NCBI GenBank assembly: GCA_022496205.1
Contig: WTXD01000196.1
Span: 1 to 18,747, forward strand
Direction: 5' to 3'
Length of the DNA stretch: 18,747 bases
Source: Gloeopeniophorella convolvens
Taxonomy: Eukaryota > Basidiomycota > Agaricomycetes > Russulales
The notes beneath the pieces were generated by a model. The model was not told the DNA's origin, did not search any database, and saw nothing but the letters and a program-made list of their open reading frames with translations. The position numbers and the translations under genes are program-made. This document shows positions 1-8,398 of the stretch, piece by piece; position 1 is the first letter of the stretch; each line of letters begins with the position of its first letter.

Positions 1-142
1 GCCGTTTTCGAAAAATGACAAGTTGAACCGTTGGCCTGCAAGGCAAGAACGCGTGACACGTGATACGTGATGTGCGTGTGAACTATCCGGCTGAACCCGG
101 TGTTGTACGAAACTTTGCGACGCGCGTTGCCACATCGTTTCG

Positions 143-205
143 CTCTCTTCTCCTCCCTCCATCTTTCCCCATTTCCCCTCTCCCTTTCCTCTTCCCTTCC
201 CTCCC
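143..205. repeat. Pyrimidine-rich low-complexity tract
   Basis: This is a 63-bp run made almost entirely of C and T on the plus strand, with only two A residues. It is followed by two copies of the word CTACCTGCAAG or a close variant (210-235). No function is implied. Such tracts occur in fungal promoters and in repeat debris. Confidence 0.7.
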
Positions 206-498
206 GCCGTACCTGCAAGCCCACTACCTGCAAGTTAAGGTCAGTATAGGATGGAACTGGGCATAGGGTGAGTGTTTAGCACGTCCTACATGGGTTTTCT
301 GACTTTATGACTAGTGCAAGATCTTGCTGGCTTGTTGCTGCCTCGCCTCTCATTATCTCTTGCTTCTTTGACTGGTATAAGGTATGTTTCTTCACTCTTC
401 CATGTACTATTGCTGACTCTGTTGAGCAGCAGACTCTGGTCCCTGGCTGGATGACTTGTGGTTGAGGGTTAGCATTGGGTTTCTAAGGTGGGGTTATG

Positions 499-513
499 TT
501 AGGGTTAGGGTTA
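499..513 (+). repeat. Short telomere-like TTAGGG repeat
   Basis: Two and a half units of TTAGGG lie in an AT-rich stretch. The array is too short to be a telomere and is recorded only as an interstitial telomere-like word, possibly chance. Confidence 0.4.
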
Positions 514-810
514 CTATTAGCTACTTTAATAGTGTATAATGTTAGTAGTATAATGTTGCAATATTAGCTCCTTTTCACTGCTTCTACATTGTAGTGTGAC
601 TATCTTTTCACTAGCTTATTTCTGTCTTATTGTGTGCCTTATCTTTGAGTGTTCTTTTAAAGATGCTAATAAGATGTAGGTCTTTTGACTAGTGTGGCAA
701 TTTAGATGGATAAGGAAGAAATAAGCCCAGTTCCCAATAATCACTTATTAAGGACAAAAAAGGTCTTATTTGGTATCATAAGAGGGGAGGGTTTTTGTAG
801 AGGATAACCA

Positions 811-1057
811 GAGACCCATGTGAAAGCGGAACTAAAGTGGGTCGACCAGAACTGCAGGTGGGTCAACCCAGAACTGCATGTGGGTCATGGAAGGGCCCGG
901 AAGAATCTAGAACAGGAACGAGAGTAGGTACAGCCTTAGGGGCTAGAACATAATGATGTCATATACATTGTAGATCAGATAGCTCGCAGATCACCGAGTC
1001 CCTTATCTAATCTAATCAGAGACGTCCTTCCTGTCCTGAGTCCTGTTCATCTCAACA
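811..1057 (-). mobile_element. Decayed LTR fragment, inverted relative of the solo LTR at 3570-4054
   Basis: Read on the minus strand, this segment aligns with the first ~210 bp of the solo LTR at 3570-4054. Shared blocks include an exact 18-mer (1004-1021 against 3596-3613), an exact 12-mer GTGGGTCATGGA (880-891 against 3721-3732) and a matching end, CTCAACA at 1057 against TGTTGAG at 3570. Intervening bases have diverged and carry small indels. The promoter half with TATA box and internal duplications is not recognisable further left. A TGTTGAGC at 420-427 could be the other end, but its flank (GACTC) does not match the bases after 1057 (ACCGA), so no target duplication is seen. It is probably an older, truncated member of the same LTR family. 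Confidence 0.6.
837..893 (+). repeat. Tandem 21-22 bp repeat inside the LTR fragment
   Basis: Two units beginning GTGGGTC and containing CCAGAACTGCA run head to tail (837-857 and 858-879). A third, partial GTGGGTCATGG follows from 880. The related solo LTR has no such array at the matching place, so this is a local expansion in this copy or subfamily. Confidence 0.65.
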
Positions 1058-1298
1058 ACCGACGTTCGAACTTCGTGTTGGAATCATGATCAATCATCGG
1101 ACAGTGATAAGATAAGGTGATCGGACATAGATTAGTCGTAGCGTACACTACCGTTTGACACAACTATCTAGACACACGGATTCATCCCTTCCTACCTCGA
1201 CGGGCGACACCATCCGGTCTCAAGTCACGGAAATATTCACACTTCGGTTCCATCTTTGGTTTATTAATGTCCGCCATCCAACTCTCCAGCGACTCGAG
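1058..1298. other. Left flank between LTR fragment and DNA transposon
   Basis: This is 241 bp of host or older repeat sequence ending at the target duplication of the DNA transposon. Read on the minus strand across the empty insertion site, its right end joins in frame with sequence after 8160 (see findings). No gene is confidently assigned. Confidence 0.5.
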
Positions 1299-1306
1299 TG
1301 CAGCAT
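1299..1306. repeat. Left target-site duplication TGCAGCAT
   Basis: This perfect 8-bp word immediately outside the left terminal inverted repeat is repeated at 8153-8160 just outside the right one. An 8-bp duplication is the usual signature of hAT and P superfamily insertion. Confidence 0.9.
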
Positions 1307-1330
1307 CAAGGGGGTCTCGGACCGGCAGGC
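1307..1330 (+). repeat. Left terminal inverted repeat of the DNA transposon
   Basis: These 24 bases match the reverse complement of 8129-8152 at 21 positions. The outermost 13 bases, CAAGGGGGTCTCG, are identical. The outer edge is fixed by the abutting target duplication. Confidence 0.88.
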
Positions 1331-1725
1331 CGGGACCGGACGTTAGGTAGTTAGTTGGTCCGGTGATGGCCCTATCAGAAAGTTGCACCCCCTCCTAAGT
1401 CAGCTGATTTTCGGGCTAGGGATGGCCGGATGGCACTCTAGAGCTCTCCATTAAGTTTGGAAATGTGTCTAATTAGCATTTTGAGCACTATTCTAATATT
1501 GCTGTGTGTCATTTTGGTGGGAATCCGTGCTTGTGTCCTCAAGCGTGTGTCAAATTGCCTTATGGGGAGGCCTCTTACCCTAATTGGGTGGATCGGACTG
1601 AGGTAGCATCGCAGCAAGTTGTCAACCACGCAGACCAAGACACAGATACAGTGGATACTACAGTACGCAAGAGACTACCATATCCTCGAATCTTCAAGCT
1701 TCTTTACCACCCTCTGGCTAGCACT

Positions 1726-3654
1726 ATGGCATCGGAGGTGCGTTGCATCGAACTTGTCCTGAGGCATTTGTCGTTGACAGGGGCCAGGGGTCTGCTAGCG
1801 ATGACATTGTCGCCGATGCCAATGGGCATGTTCTTTGCCCTGAGTGCAACGTGAAGATCCTGCTCGGGAATGGAGGAGTTAACAACTTTCGAAAGCAACA
1901 CCTTGGGAGCAAGAAGTGTCGCACCCAGAAGGCGAAACACATGGATGAAGCAGCCCGCGCGACCCAGACGGGCCTCCAGGCAAAGCTCACATCTTTCTTC
2001 CATCCTGCCCCTACACCTACCCCCGTTCCAAGTCAGGCGACACCACCGAGCCTCATCATGTCGACTGTGGCAGCCGCATGTCACGACACCGCAGGAGCAG
2101 CTGAGGATGCGGCATTGTCAGCTACTGCATGCACGCCTGCAACGGCTATGAGTTCAAACCTAGCTCCAATCACCTATGGTGGAGGTCGTGGTGGCGCATC
2201 TCAGGAGCGCACGGCAATGAGCGTTCTTAAACGACTGAAGGATGCCATCAAGGACTTACCATCATCAATCCCGAGCGCGACCGACACAGATCAACTTGCG
2301 CGGTTCGCAGAACTGTCGCTGAAGTCCTATGTTGTTGACAGTGAAGCTCGAAAGGCTCTGGACCTCAAGTTAACTCGGTTCATGGGCATCGGTGCCACAG
2401 CAAAGGATGTTGCGCTCCTTGTACGACGAGGCTCAATGGGGATGGACGCACTGCATGACTACATCAAGGATTTTGTCTTGGAGTACGAGATGGATGCAGA
2501 GCTGTTAGAAGGAAAGGTTAATATATTGGTGGAAGCAATGCGTATTGCGTGCGTTACTTAGCTCTCCTTCATCTTGCGTGTACTAAGCTGGCTCGGATAG
2601 ATCTCAAAGAGAGGAACATAATGCCATACAAGAAACACAACATAAAGAGAGCAATGGGCCCCCAATCCCCGCAGGCCCCGTGCTCAGAGTCCCGGATGCC
2701 TTAGCACCATCTAACGAGAGTCATCAACATGCGACTCCCGAGGCGCGTCCACAGCTGTGTGCTGGGTACTCACCTACGCTGCCGACGGGTTGCTCACCTC
2801 ACTCAAGCTACCCATTCGGACTTCATGACAAGTGGAGCCTTCCTTGGGATTATGAGACCCACCACGGAGCCTTGGTTCTAAGGGTGCACGCGTGCACAAG
2901 GATCGTAGCATCAGGTCGGTGCACCGCATGCAAAGCGCTCGCAACAAGCACCCTTCTAAAGGGTATTCTTTGGCGAATCGAACATGGAGTCAAAGAGAGT
3001 TCAGCATATCTGTACCATGGAATCGGTGGACTGATCAAACTTTTGAAGCACAAGACGGACCTTATCGACAACTTCAGGCTATGCCGCCTAAACGATGCGC
3101 GCAAGCTTGTTGGCCTCGAAGGGGTTCTTGACACCCAGAAGAAGGTCTTGCTTGCTGTGTCATCGCAGAGCATCCCGCGGATTGATCGAGTCCTTCGCGT
3201 GGGCTTCAATCGGGGTGCAAGCATGCAGAGCATCCTCTTGATGGTCCAGAAAGCTGCAGATGGCGTCTACCGACCCAAGGGATTTGACGAGAGGGACAAT
3301 CTTCTTGCGTCCCTCTTCCTTCGCTACGGAGGAGCGCGCCTGGCAAATATGACAGCACGCGTCTTTGGAACACCTGCGGCATCCACAATCTGCAAGCGAA
3401 CGAACATACCGATCCTTGCGCCATCACCCTCCATGCCAACTCTTTCCGAAGTTACTCAAAACATCCGGGCGGCACTTGAAGCCATCGTAGATATCCTCGC
3501 AGGGCCATCGGAAGGACCGTGCCACGCAGTGCTGATGTGGGATGAGTTGGCAATCGAGCAGCGCCCACGTGTTGAGACGGACAGTGTCCTGGCGGCTCTG
3601 ATTAGATTAGATATGGACCTAATGATCAAGGACTATCTTATCTTGTGTACATAA
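1726..3654 (+). CDS. 5' part of transposase: zinc finger and first catalytic acid, truncated in LTR
   Basis: As it stands the frame runs from the ATG through two introns (1738-1787, 2549-2600) into the LTR and stops at 3652-3654, giving about 608 residues. Near the start is a C2HC finger, C21-x2-C24-x16-H41-x5-C47, similar in spacing to BED-type DNA-binding fingers. A Thr/Pro/Ala-rich linker follows (about 65-140), then a helical stretch. In exon 3 come a Cys/His-rich patch (VHACTR...GRCTACKAL), a long helical region and, just before the break, the motif LMWDELAIEQRPR. Its aspartate (572) is the likely first catalytic residue. The last ~28 residues are encoded by the LTR and are foreign. A truncated product could bind DNA but could not catalyse transposition. 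Confidence 0.7.
3565..3569. repeat. Left 5-bp target duplication of the solo LTR (CCACG)
   Basis: CCACG lies directly before the TGTTGA end of the LTR and is repeated at 4055-4059 after TCAACA. It falls inside the codons for Pro-Arg in the transposase motif. Confidence 0.88.
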
Positions 3655-3826
3655 TGTTCTAGACTTAAGGCTATGCTCAGCCCCACATTTGTTTCCATGT
3701 TCTGGACTATTCTAGGGCATTCCATGACCCACCTTGTACTCCGGTACCCACTCTTACTCCGTTTCATGTGGGTCTCCTAGGCTTTCTAAGCAGTGTTTAT
3801 CACATGCTATCTGTCGCTCCTTACTG

Positions 3827-3834
3827 TATATAAG
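3827..3834 (+). promoter_or_regulatory. TATA box of the LTR
   Basis: TATATAAG lies mid-LTR, at the place where the U3/R boundary is expected, followed by a pyrimidine-rich stretch. In its present place it could start transcription into the 3' half of the transposase gene. Confidence 0.55.
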
Positions 3835-3859
3835 GACCTCTTTCTTCGCCTTTGTAGCC

Positions 3860-4023
3860 TCAGTCTTTTGACCTTCTCTGACTGAGGCAAGTACACTACC
3901 GCTCTTTTCACTTCTACCTTATGCTTACCTTACCTTGTAGCGTCACTCTGTGTCCTTCAGGTATTGCACTAATGTATCAGTCTTTTGACCTTCTCTGACT
4001 GAGCGTCACTCTGTGTCCTTCAG
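3860..4023 (+). repeat. Duplicated 27-bp and 21-bp blocks within the LTR
   Basis: A 27-bp block (starting TCAGTCTTTTGACC) occurs exactly at 3860-3886 and 3977-4003. A 21-bp block (starting GCGTCACTCTGTG) occurs exactly at 3940-3960 and 4003-4023. The order is A...B...A-B, so the second pair is directly fused. Both lie downstream of the TATA box, in the likely R/U5 part. Confidence 0.85.
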
Positions 4024-4054
4024 TTGTCACTCCACCCTTTGCTGCGCTTCAACA

Positions 4055-4059
4055 CCACG
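4055..4059. repeat. Right 5-bp target duplication of the solo LTR (CCACG)
   Basis: This is the second copy of CCACG, directly after the TCAACA end of the LTR. The transposase frame resumes here with CCA CGG TGG. Confidence 0.88.
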
Positions 4060-7000
4060 GTGGGACGACAAGACAAATAACTTGTTAGGATTTTGCAGAG
4101 AATGCACTAAAGATACTTCCCTGGAGTTTTCAAGTATGGAGGACTTGGATGTTGTGTTTGATGAGCTTGAGCATGGAGAAGTGCATCTCGCGTCGGAGGT
4201 GAGTGGGAAAAAACAGTCTGCCCATTCGGGATGTTGACTGACACATGTTGATAGGCGACTGTGGGCGCTATCGGTTTGCTGAGCGCTGACTCGCGTCTCT
4301 ACAGCGCACGCCCCATCCTCGCATCTGGAAGCTGCAAACGCGAGAGCGCTCGAGACCATGTCACCCTCTTGCAAACAACAATTAATGCTGTAAACTCTCA
4401 GAAAGCATTGACGCGTGCTCGCATTGTTTCCCTGGCCTCTGACGGCGAAGCACGTCGTGGCAAAGCACTTGTGCACCTCACCTTCAAGTCGCTCCTCTCA
4501 CCGACATCATCTATATATCTATCCCTTTCAACACTCTCCCTCATGGACCTCCACGTGGGCGATGACGACATCACTGCAGACAAAGACTACAAACACGTTG
4601 TGTTCAAGCGTTTACGAAATGTGCTACTCCGCGAGAAAGGTTCCCTCGTGCTAGGGGTTTGGATCACTCCTGCACTCCTGCGTCGCCACCTCTTGGATTC
4701 AGGTCATACTTTGGCCCATGTACAGTCCGTCTTGAACCCTGCTGATAAACAAGATGTCGAACTCGCGTACCGGCTTGAACGCGACATCTGGTCCCTCAAG
4801 TCACTAGCTGAAGATGCATCCAAGGACGCAGCGTATGCTCAGACACGCGACGCACTGTGCGCATTCGGTTCTTTGTGTTATCACCTCGTATTCCCATACA
4901 TATGTGTCGACCTCTCCCTCTCTGAGCAACTCGGGCATCTTAGCAGCACCGCCCATCTTGCCATGGCGCTCTACACATTCGAAGATGCCAAGTCCCGCTT
5001 CCTCCCCAATGCGCTCTATATCGACATCATGATCATGATCAAGAACGTCTTCTTCTGCGTTGCAAAGGCGAAGGTTGACATGCCCGAGCGCCCATTCTAC
5101 TTGATCCTGCTCGGGACTGATCGACTCGAGTCACTTTTTGGTATTCTGCGCACCATGGTTGGCAACGATGCAAACCTCGACATGTTACAACTTGCATTAC
5201 GAGTCACAGGCACAACTGAGGTGGCAAATATCCTCGCAAAGCATCCAGAGTGGGACAGAGCACCACGGCGCTTACATCTGCCTACTCTTACGAGGGATGC
5301 CCAGGCAGTCCATGGTGCTGATCATATTAGCCCGCGCGCATGGCGGGGAAGCGTCGTTCCCCAGGACGTCACCTTGGCTACATGCTGGAAGCGTGGGCGA
5401 CGCTTCATTGAAGACAAATTCCCGTTTACAACAGAACAGCTTCGTACAATCGACGAAACACCAGGCGCATCGATCTTGGCACCCTTCGGAACGCTTATGG
5501 TGAAGCCCCTGCTAACTGGGGAGTCTTCGGACACCAGCGTCCTCGCTCTCATGGACGACAACATCGAGGAACCTGAGGTGCCTGTCACCCTTGCCGATAG
5601 CACCGTAGAGAGCGATCTTATGGGTGAGGGTTTACGCACTTTGGAAGATGCTGCCTCGCAGGCCGAGTGGGGCGAAACTTCAGCAACATCAAAGGGAGCT
5701 TCATTTTCGAATCAAATCGACGTCAATGGCAAAGGCGAGATAATCAGTAAGGCACGCGCGCTCGCGCAACGCTTCAAGTACAAGACGACTTCTAGCTCAA
5801 CCGATCGTCTCCGCCGAGTCCAGCAGGAGCCAAGGTACATGAACGGCGGCAGCGCTTCCATTGGACCCCTCGCTCATCTCCAGGAGGGTCCGCGAATTTC
5901 AGTCACAGACCCCGTAGCTTCACTTGTTCGCTGCGATGGCCACGTCTTCCTATGCCTTGGCGAGATCAATAACATCAAGTTCAACTCACAGGCAGTAGAA
6001 GAAGTTCTCGTTTCCGTTCTACACGAGAAAGCGGTTCAAATTTCCTATCAAGTGATCAGTCTCATCCCGGCGACTGACGCTGACGATCCCTCGAAGAAAT
6101 GTGACTGGCGCTCTTCGCGCCTGCTCCCTATCACGCTCACGGTCCCGGGTGCTCTCATTCATCCGATCAACCCATTAATGGGGATGCGTGAAGCCCCGGG
6201 TGGGGCCAGCACATTCTTCATTCTCGACAGTCCTACTTTAGTTGCATTGGCTTCGACACTTCACGACCGGGTGATGTACACGCATGCGCGTGTTGTACCA
6301 TCTATCAAGCCGAGCAACGATTTCCCATACCATGAGCCAGCAGGTACGCTCTTCATATCCTGGACACCAGGCATCATGTGACGTTTCGTCTAGGGAAGGC
6401 TTGCTTTGTTGCAGAAGGGAGGCACGATGTTCACGAATCGATGTCTCTCTGCTGCCCACAGTGCCTTCCCGAATTCCGATTCGATGCCTCAAACGCCCAG
6501 CGGATCCTGGAACACGTTGGCAGCCACATCCTCCACGATTCCTCAGTAGACCGTACAATCGAGCCCTGTGGACTTTGCCTACAGTCGTGGGGCGGGTGTC
6601 AAATCTTTCTCAAAAAGACAAAAGGACAAAACCGAAACCTCGGAATCCTACGCGAATGGAGTACATGTGCCAACTTTGTCAAATTCTCGTATGCCGTCGC
6701 CGCAAAGTCCACCGCTTCCTCGCCTTGTAGTAACGTTCCGCTAATTTGTCCACTGTGTCCTTCCAACTCACCTGCTGTATGGCGCTACAATATCCAAGCT
6801 CACTTCGCACGCGTCCATCCGTCTGTGCCTGCAGGGACCTATGAAGACCTATGGAGGCTTGACGACAATGAACTGCACGAGATGGACCGTGTCTGGAAAG
6901 CCCGTGCTAAGCAGGTTGAGCCACGGAAGAAGAAGCAAGATGTATGTAACCTGGTGATCTCCGAGGCACACAGCTCCCGAAATGCGGCACAGTGCGTCTG

Positions 7001-7893
7001 GTGGACTGCTTCCTCCGGTGAATCAAGGTTGACTTGTATCTAGATCGACATTGAAGGTCAGCTCACAAGACGAAGATGCCGAAAGCACCGGCGACTATCT
7101 GTACTCAGATCCGGTGTCGGAAGAAGAGGATGCGCTGCCAACGAGTGTGGCAGATCTCCCCTATGATGACATTCTCCACAGTCCCTATGAAGACTCGGAG
7201 ATACCTCCGATAGGTGCCGAGGATACCTGCAAGATGTCTCCGCCCGCGCGAGAGCCCGAGCACTGCGATCTGACTTTGGAGTCAGCCTCTGACTGCGCTC
7301 CAGAAGCGTTGGGGACCGGTACTCTTGTAGTCGAAACGGGGACTATCGAGGATGCGCAACCCTTGATGGAAGATGCGCCTGGGGGTGAACCCAGTCGCGG
7401 ACTTGAAACCGGTAAGCTGCTCGCGTTGTAGGATGGTGTTTCTTGTACTCACAATACGCGTAGGTGATCCATCGAGCGAGGAAGCTGCAGATATAGAGCA
7501 CACGAACAATGCGTGTGAAGCACACGGCACATCTCACCCCGGAGAGCCGGCGGGTGGAGGAGATTCGGCAAGTGGAGGCGAGCCAACGCGGACAAGGAGG
7601 AAGCGCAAGGGACTTGACCTGGCAATAGTTCGGCACTGTATATGTGGGGATGAGGCCGTTGCGGGTGCCAAAGACTCGATCATGTGTGCGTGGGGAGGTT
7701 GCGATACGATATGGGTGAGTGTGAGTTTTTCTTCAGTCAGTAACAGTGCTCACCCGGTGTCCTCTTCGCTCTGATCCCACCCAAATCCCACCCTTAGTTT
7801 CACTTGGAATGTGTTGAACTTGTGGAGCCGGCAAAAGGCTGGACCTGCACTTCATGCAAAGCAACGGCCAGCAAAAAGCAGAGACGTCGTTGA
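4055..7893 (+). CDS. 3' part of transposase: catalytic core, C2H2-like fingers and PHD finger
   Basis: The frame resumes after the LTR and runs through six exons to the stop at 7891-7893. Numbering is for the uninterrupted protein. A likely second catalytic aspartate is D690 in SLASDGEARRGKAL. At about 736-748 is a DKDYKHVVFKRLRN motif like the PH..K..RN segment before the helical insertion of P-element transposases. The likely catalytic glutamate is E919 in DRLESLFGILRTMVGND. A low-complexity region (about 1030-1130) follows. Next are a C-x2-C...H-x3-H finger from about 1344, a second C-x2-C-x14-H-x4-H finger from 1442, an acidic Ser/Glu/Asp-rich linker, and a C4HC3 PHD finger (1702-1750) followed by a basic tail. 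No ATG is well placed after the LTR, though the LTR promoter could drive a fragment. Confidence 0.75.
7637..7868 (+). other. PHD-finger-encoding segment, split by an 83-bp intron
   Basis: The zinc ligands read CIC, then IMC, GGC, FHLEC, and GWTCTSC, which is the C4HC3 order of PHD fingers. An aromatic residue follows the fourth cysteine and a Trp precedes the last pair, as is usual. The intron (7715-7797) falls between the Trp of DTIW and the Phe of FHLEC. PHD fingers commonly read histone H3 tails. A role in chromatin targeting of the transposase is inferred. Confidence 0.85.
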
Positions 7894-8128
7894 TATCGGA
7901 CGTCTGTAGAGGGATGGTGCAAGTGAAGGAGAGTGGCTGGCGGGCGTGGGTTGAACGTGGGAGTTGGGAGAAGTTCCCAGCGCGCGAGGGAAACACAGAT
8001 AGCGACGTGTCTTAATCTTATCTTTCCTTATTTGGTAGATGTCCCTGATGACTAATCACGTGCCTGCTTACATACCTAGTTAGTCCAACCCCCCTATCGG
8101 TATTGAGAAAATGCGACCCCCGGTTTCT
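7894..8128. other. 3' untranslated and subterminal region of the DNA transposon
   Basis: This is 235 bp between the transposase stop codon and the right inverted repeat. I see no gene. It should hold the polyadenylation signal and subterminal transposase-binding sites, but none is clear enough to name. Confidence 0.6.
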
Positions 8129-8152
8129 GACTGCAGGTTCGAGACCCCCTTG
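8129..8152 (-). repeat. Right terminal inverted repeat of the DNA transposon
   Basis: The reverse complement begins CAAGGGGGTCTCG and matches the left repeat at 21 of 24 positions. GGTTCGAGACC within it resembles a tRNA B-box, but the arms around it do not pair as a tRNA T-stem. Confidence 0.88.
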
Positions 8153-8160
8153 TGCAGCAT
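8153..8160. repeat. Right target-site duplication TGCAGCAT
   Basis: This is identical to 1299-1306 and directly abuts the right inverted repeat, closing the element. Confidence 0.9.
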
Positions 8161-8398
8161 ACTGGAGACAATACTTACCCAGCCACGACAAATTACGTCG
8201 ATGGCACTCGCCCTCCGACAACTGAAGAATAGCATCAGTTATCTAAGCCCAATCACATTTTGTTGCGGGGACACTGCGTCTTCGAGCTTCACGCACGCTG
8301 CGCAGCTGATATTGGGGCGGGCCCTGAGGTAAGGACTGATGCTAATAAGAGCAGACCGACGTTACACACCTATCAACTGATCTCAAGGCCACCGGGAG
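8161..8398. other. Host sequence between transposon and DUF6535 gene
   Basis: This is 238 bp with no confidently assigned gene. On the minus strand an open frame from about 8221 leads down to the insertion site. Just upstream of it is a splice-acceptor-like stretch (CTGATGCTATTCTTCAG, ending at 8222). It may belong to a small gene split by the transposon (see findings). Confidence 0.4.

Larger units (their letters stand above)
1..810. other. Intergenic, AT-rich, no supported gene
   Basis: No open frame here has a start, splice structure or motif that I can support. The short frames near the left edge are low-complexity readings of a pyrimidine tract. From about 480 to 780 the sequence is clearly more AT-rich than the rest of the window. 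It contains short direct repeats such as two copies of a TATAATGTT word near 535-555. Old, decayed repeat DNA is the most likely content, but I recognise no element except the LTR fragment that follows. Confidence 0.6.
3570..4054 (+). mobile_element. Solo LTR (485 bp) of an LTR retrotransposon, inserted in transposase exon 3
   Basis: The segment starts TGTTGAGAC and ends CTTCAACA, the TG...CA form with a 6-bp terminal inverted repeat. It is flanked by a 5-bp duplication, CCACG, as left by Ty1/copia or Ty3/gypsy integrase. It holds a TATA box at 3827-3834 pointing along the plus strand and an internal duplication after it. There is no gag or pol and no second parallel LTR nearby, so this is a solo LTR left by LTR-LTR recombination. 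Removing 490 bp (LTR plus one duplication) fuses frame 1 to frame 2 and restores the Arg-Pro-Arg-Trp-Asp-Asp reading expected from the flanking codons. The superfamily (copia or gypsy) cannot be decided from an LTR alone. Confidence 0.88.
1726..7893 (+). pseudogene. P-like DDE transposase gene, ~1,760 aa, disrupted by a solo LTR
   Basis: The whole gene has eight exons: 1726-1737, 1788-2548, 2601-4198 (holding the LTR 3570-4054), 4255-6343, 6394-6991, 7044-7411, 7464-7714 and 7798-7893. The introns are 50, 52, 56, 50, 52, 52 and 83 bp, all GT-AG, and each preserves frame. The ATG at 1726 was chosen because it splices through a 50-bp intron into the only frame with the N-terminal zinc finger, which has no in-frame ATG of its own upstream. 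Omitting the LTR and one CCACG copy gives exactly 1,761 codons including the stop, with no other defect. The gene sits centrally in the DNA transposon, and the product should cut and rejoin element ends in the nucleus. It is non-functional now unless the LTR is bypassed. Confidence 0.8.
1307..8152 (+). mobile_element. Complete DNA transposon with 8-bp TSD and PHD-finger transposase
   Basis: This 6,846-bp element is bounded by 24-bp terminal inverted repeats with 21 of 24 bases identical. Both begin CAAGGGGGTCTCG read inward, and both are flanked by TGCAGCAT. Inside is a 419-bp leader, one eight-exon gene on the plus strand and a 259-bp tail. The 8-bp duplication together with a D, D, E core carrying an H...K..RN motif fits the P/hAT group of cut-and-paste elements, with the motifs nearest to P elements. 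I do not know a published name for this family. The element also contains a solo LTR at 3570-4054, which disables its gene. GGACCGG occurs twice just inside the left end (1319-1325, 1333-1339) and may be a transposase-binding word. Confidence 0.85.

Noticed and set aside
60..266. Open frame of 68 codons at the left edge
   Set aside because: It is mostly a translation of the pyrimidine tract, with no motif and no supporting start or splice context.
499..513. Telomeric array
   Set aside because: There are only about two and a half TTAGGG units, far too few, and ordinary sequence lies on both sides.
811..4054. A retrotransposon bounded by the two LTRs
   Set aside because: The two LTR copies are in opposite orientation, and no gag, protease, reverse transcriptase or integrase motifs lie between them.
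6942..7056. Alternative 115-bp intron in the transposase gene
   Set aside because: It also keeps frame, but the 52-bp intron 6992-7043 matches the size of its neighbours and retains the coding-like segment LVISEAHSSRNA.
8131..8152. GGTTCGAGACC resembling a tRNA B-box
   Set aside because: The flanking bases do not form a T-stem, no acceptor, D or anticodon arms are visible, and the segment is fully explained as the right terminal inverted repeat.
1307..8152. Assignment to the KDZ (Kyakuja-Dileera-Zisupton) or classical hAT groups
   Set aside because: I see neither the typical KDZ motifs nor the hAT C-terminal dimerisation signature. The 8-bp duplication alone does not separate these groups. 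P-like is preferred from the motifs but not proven.
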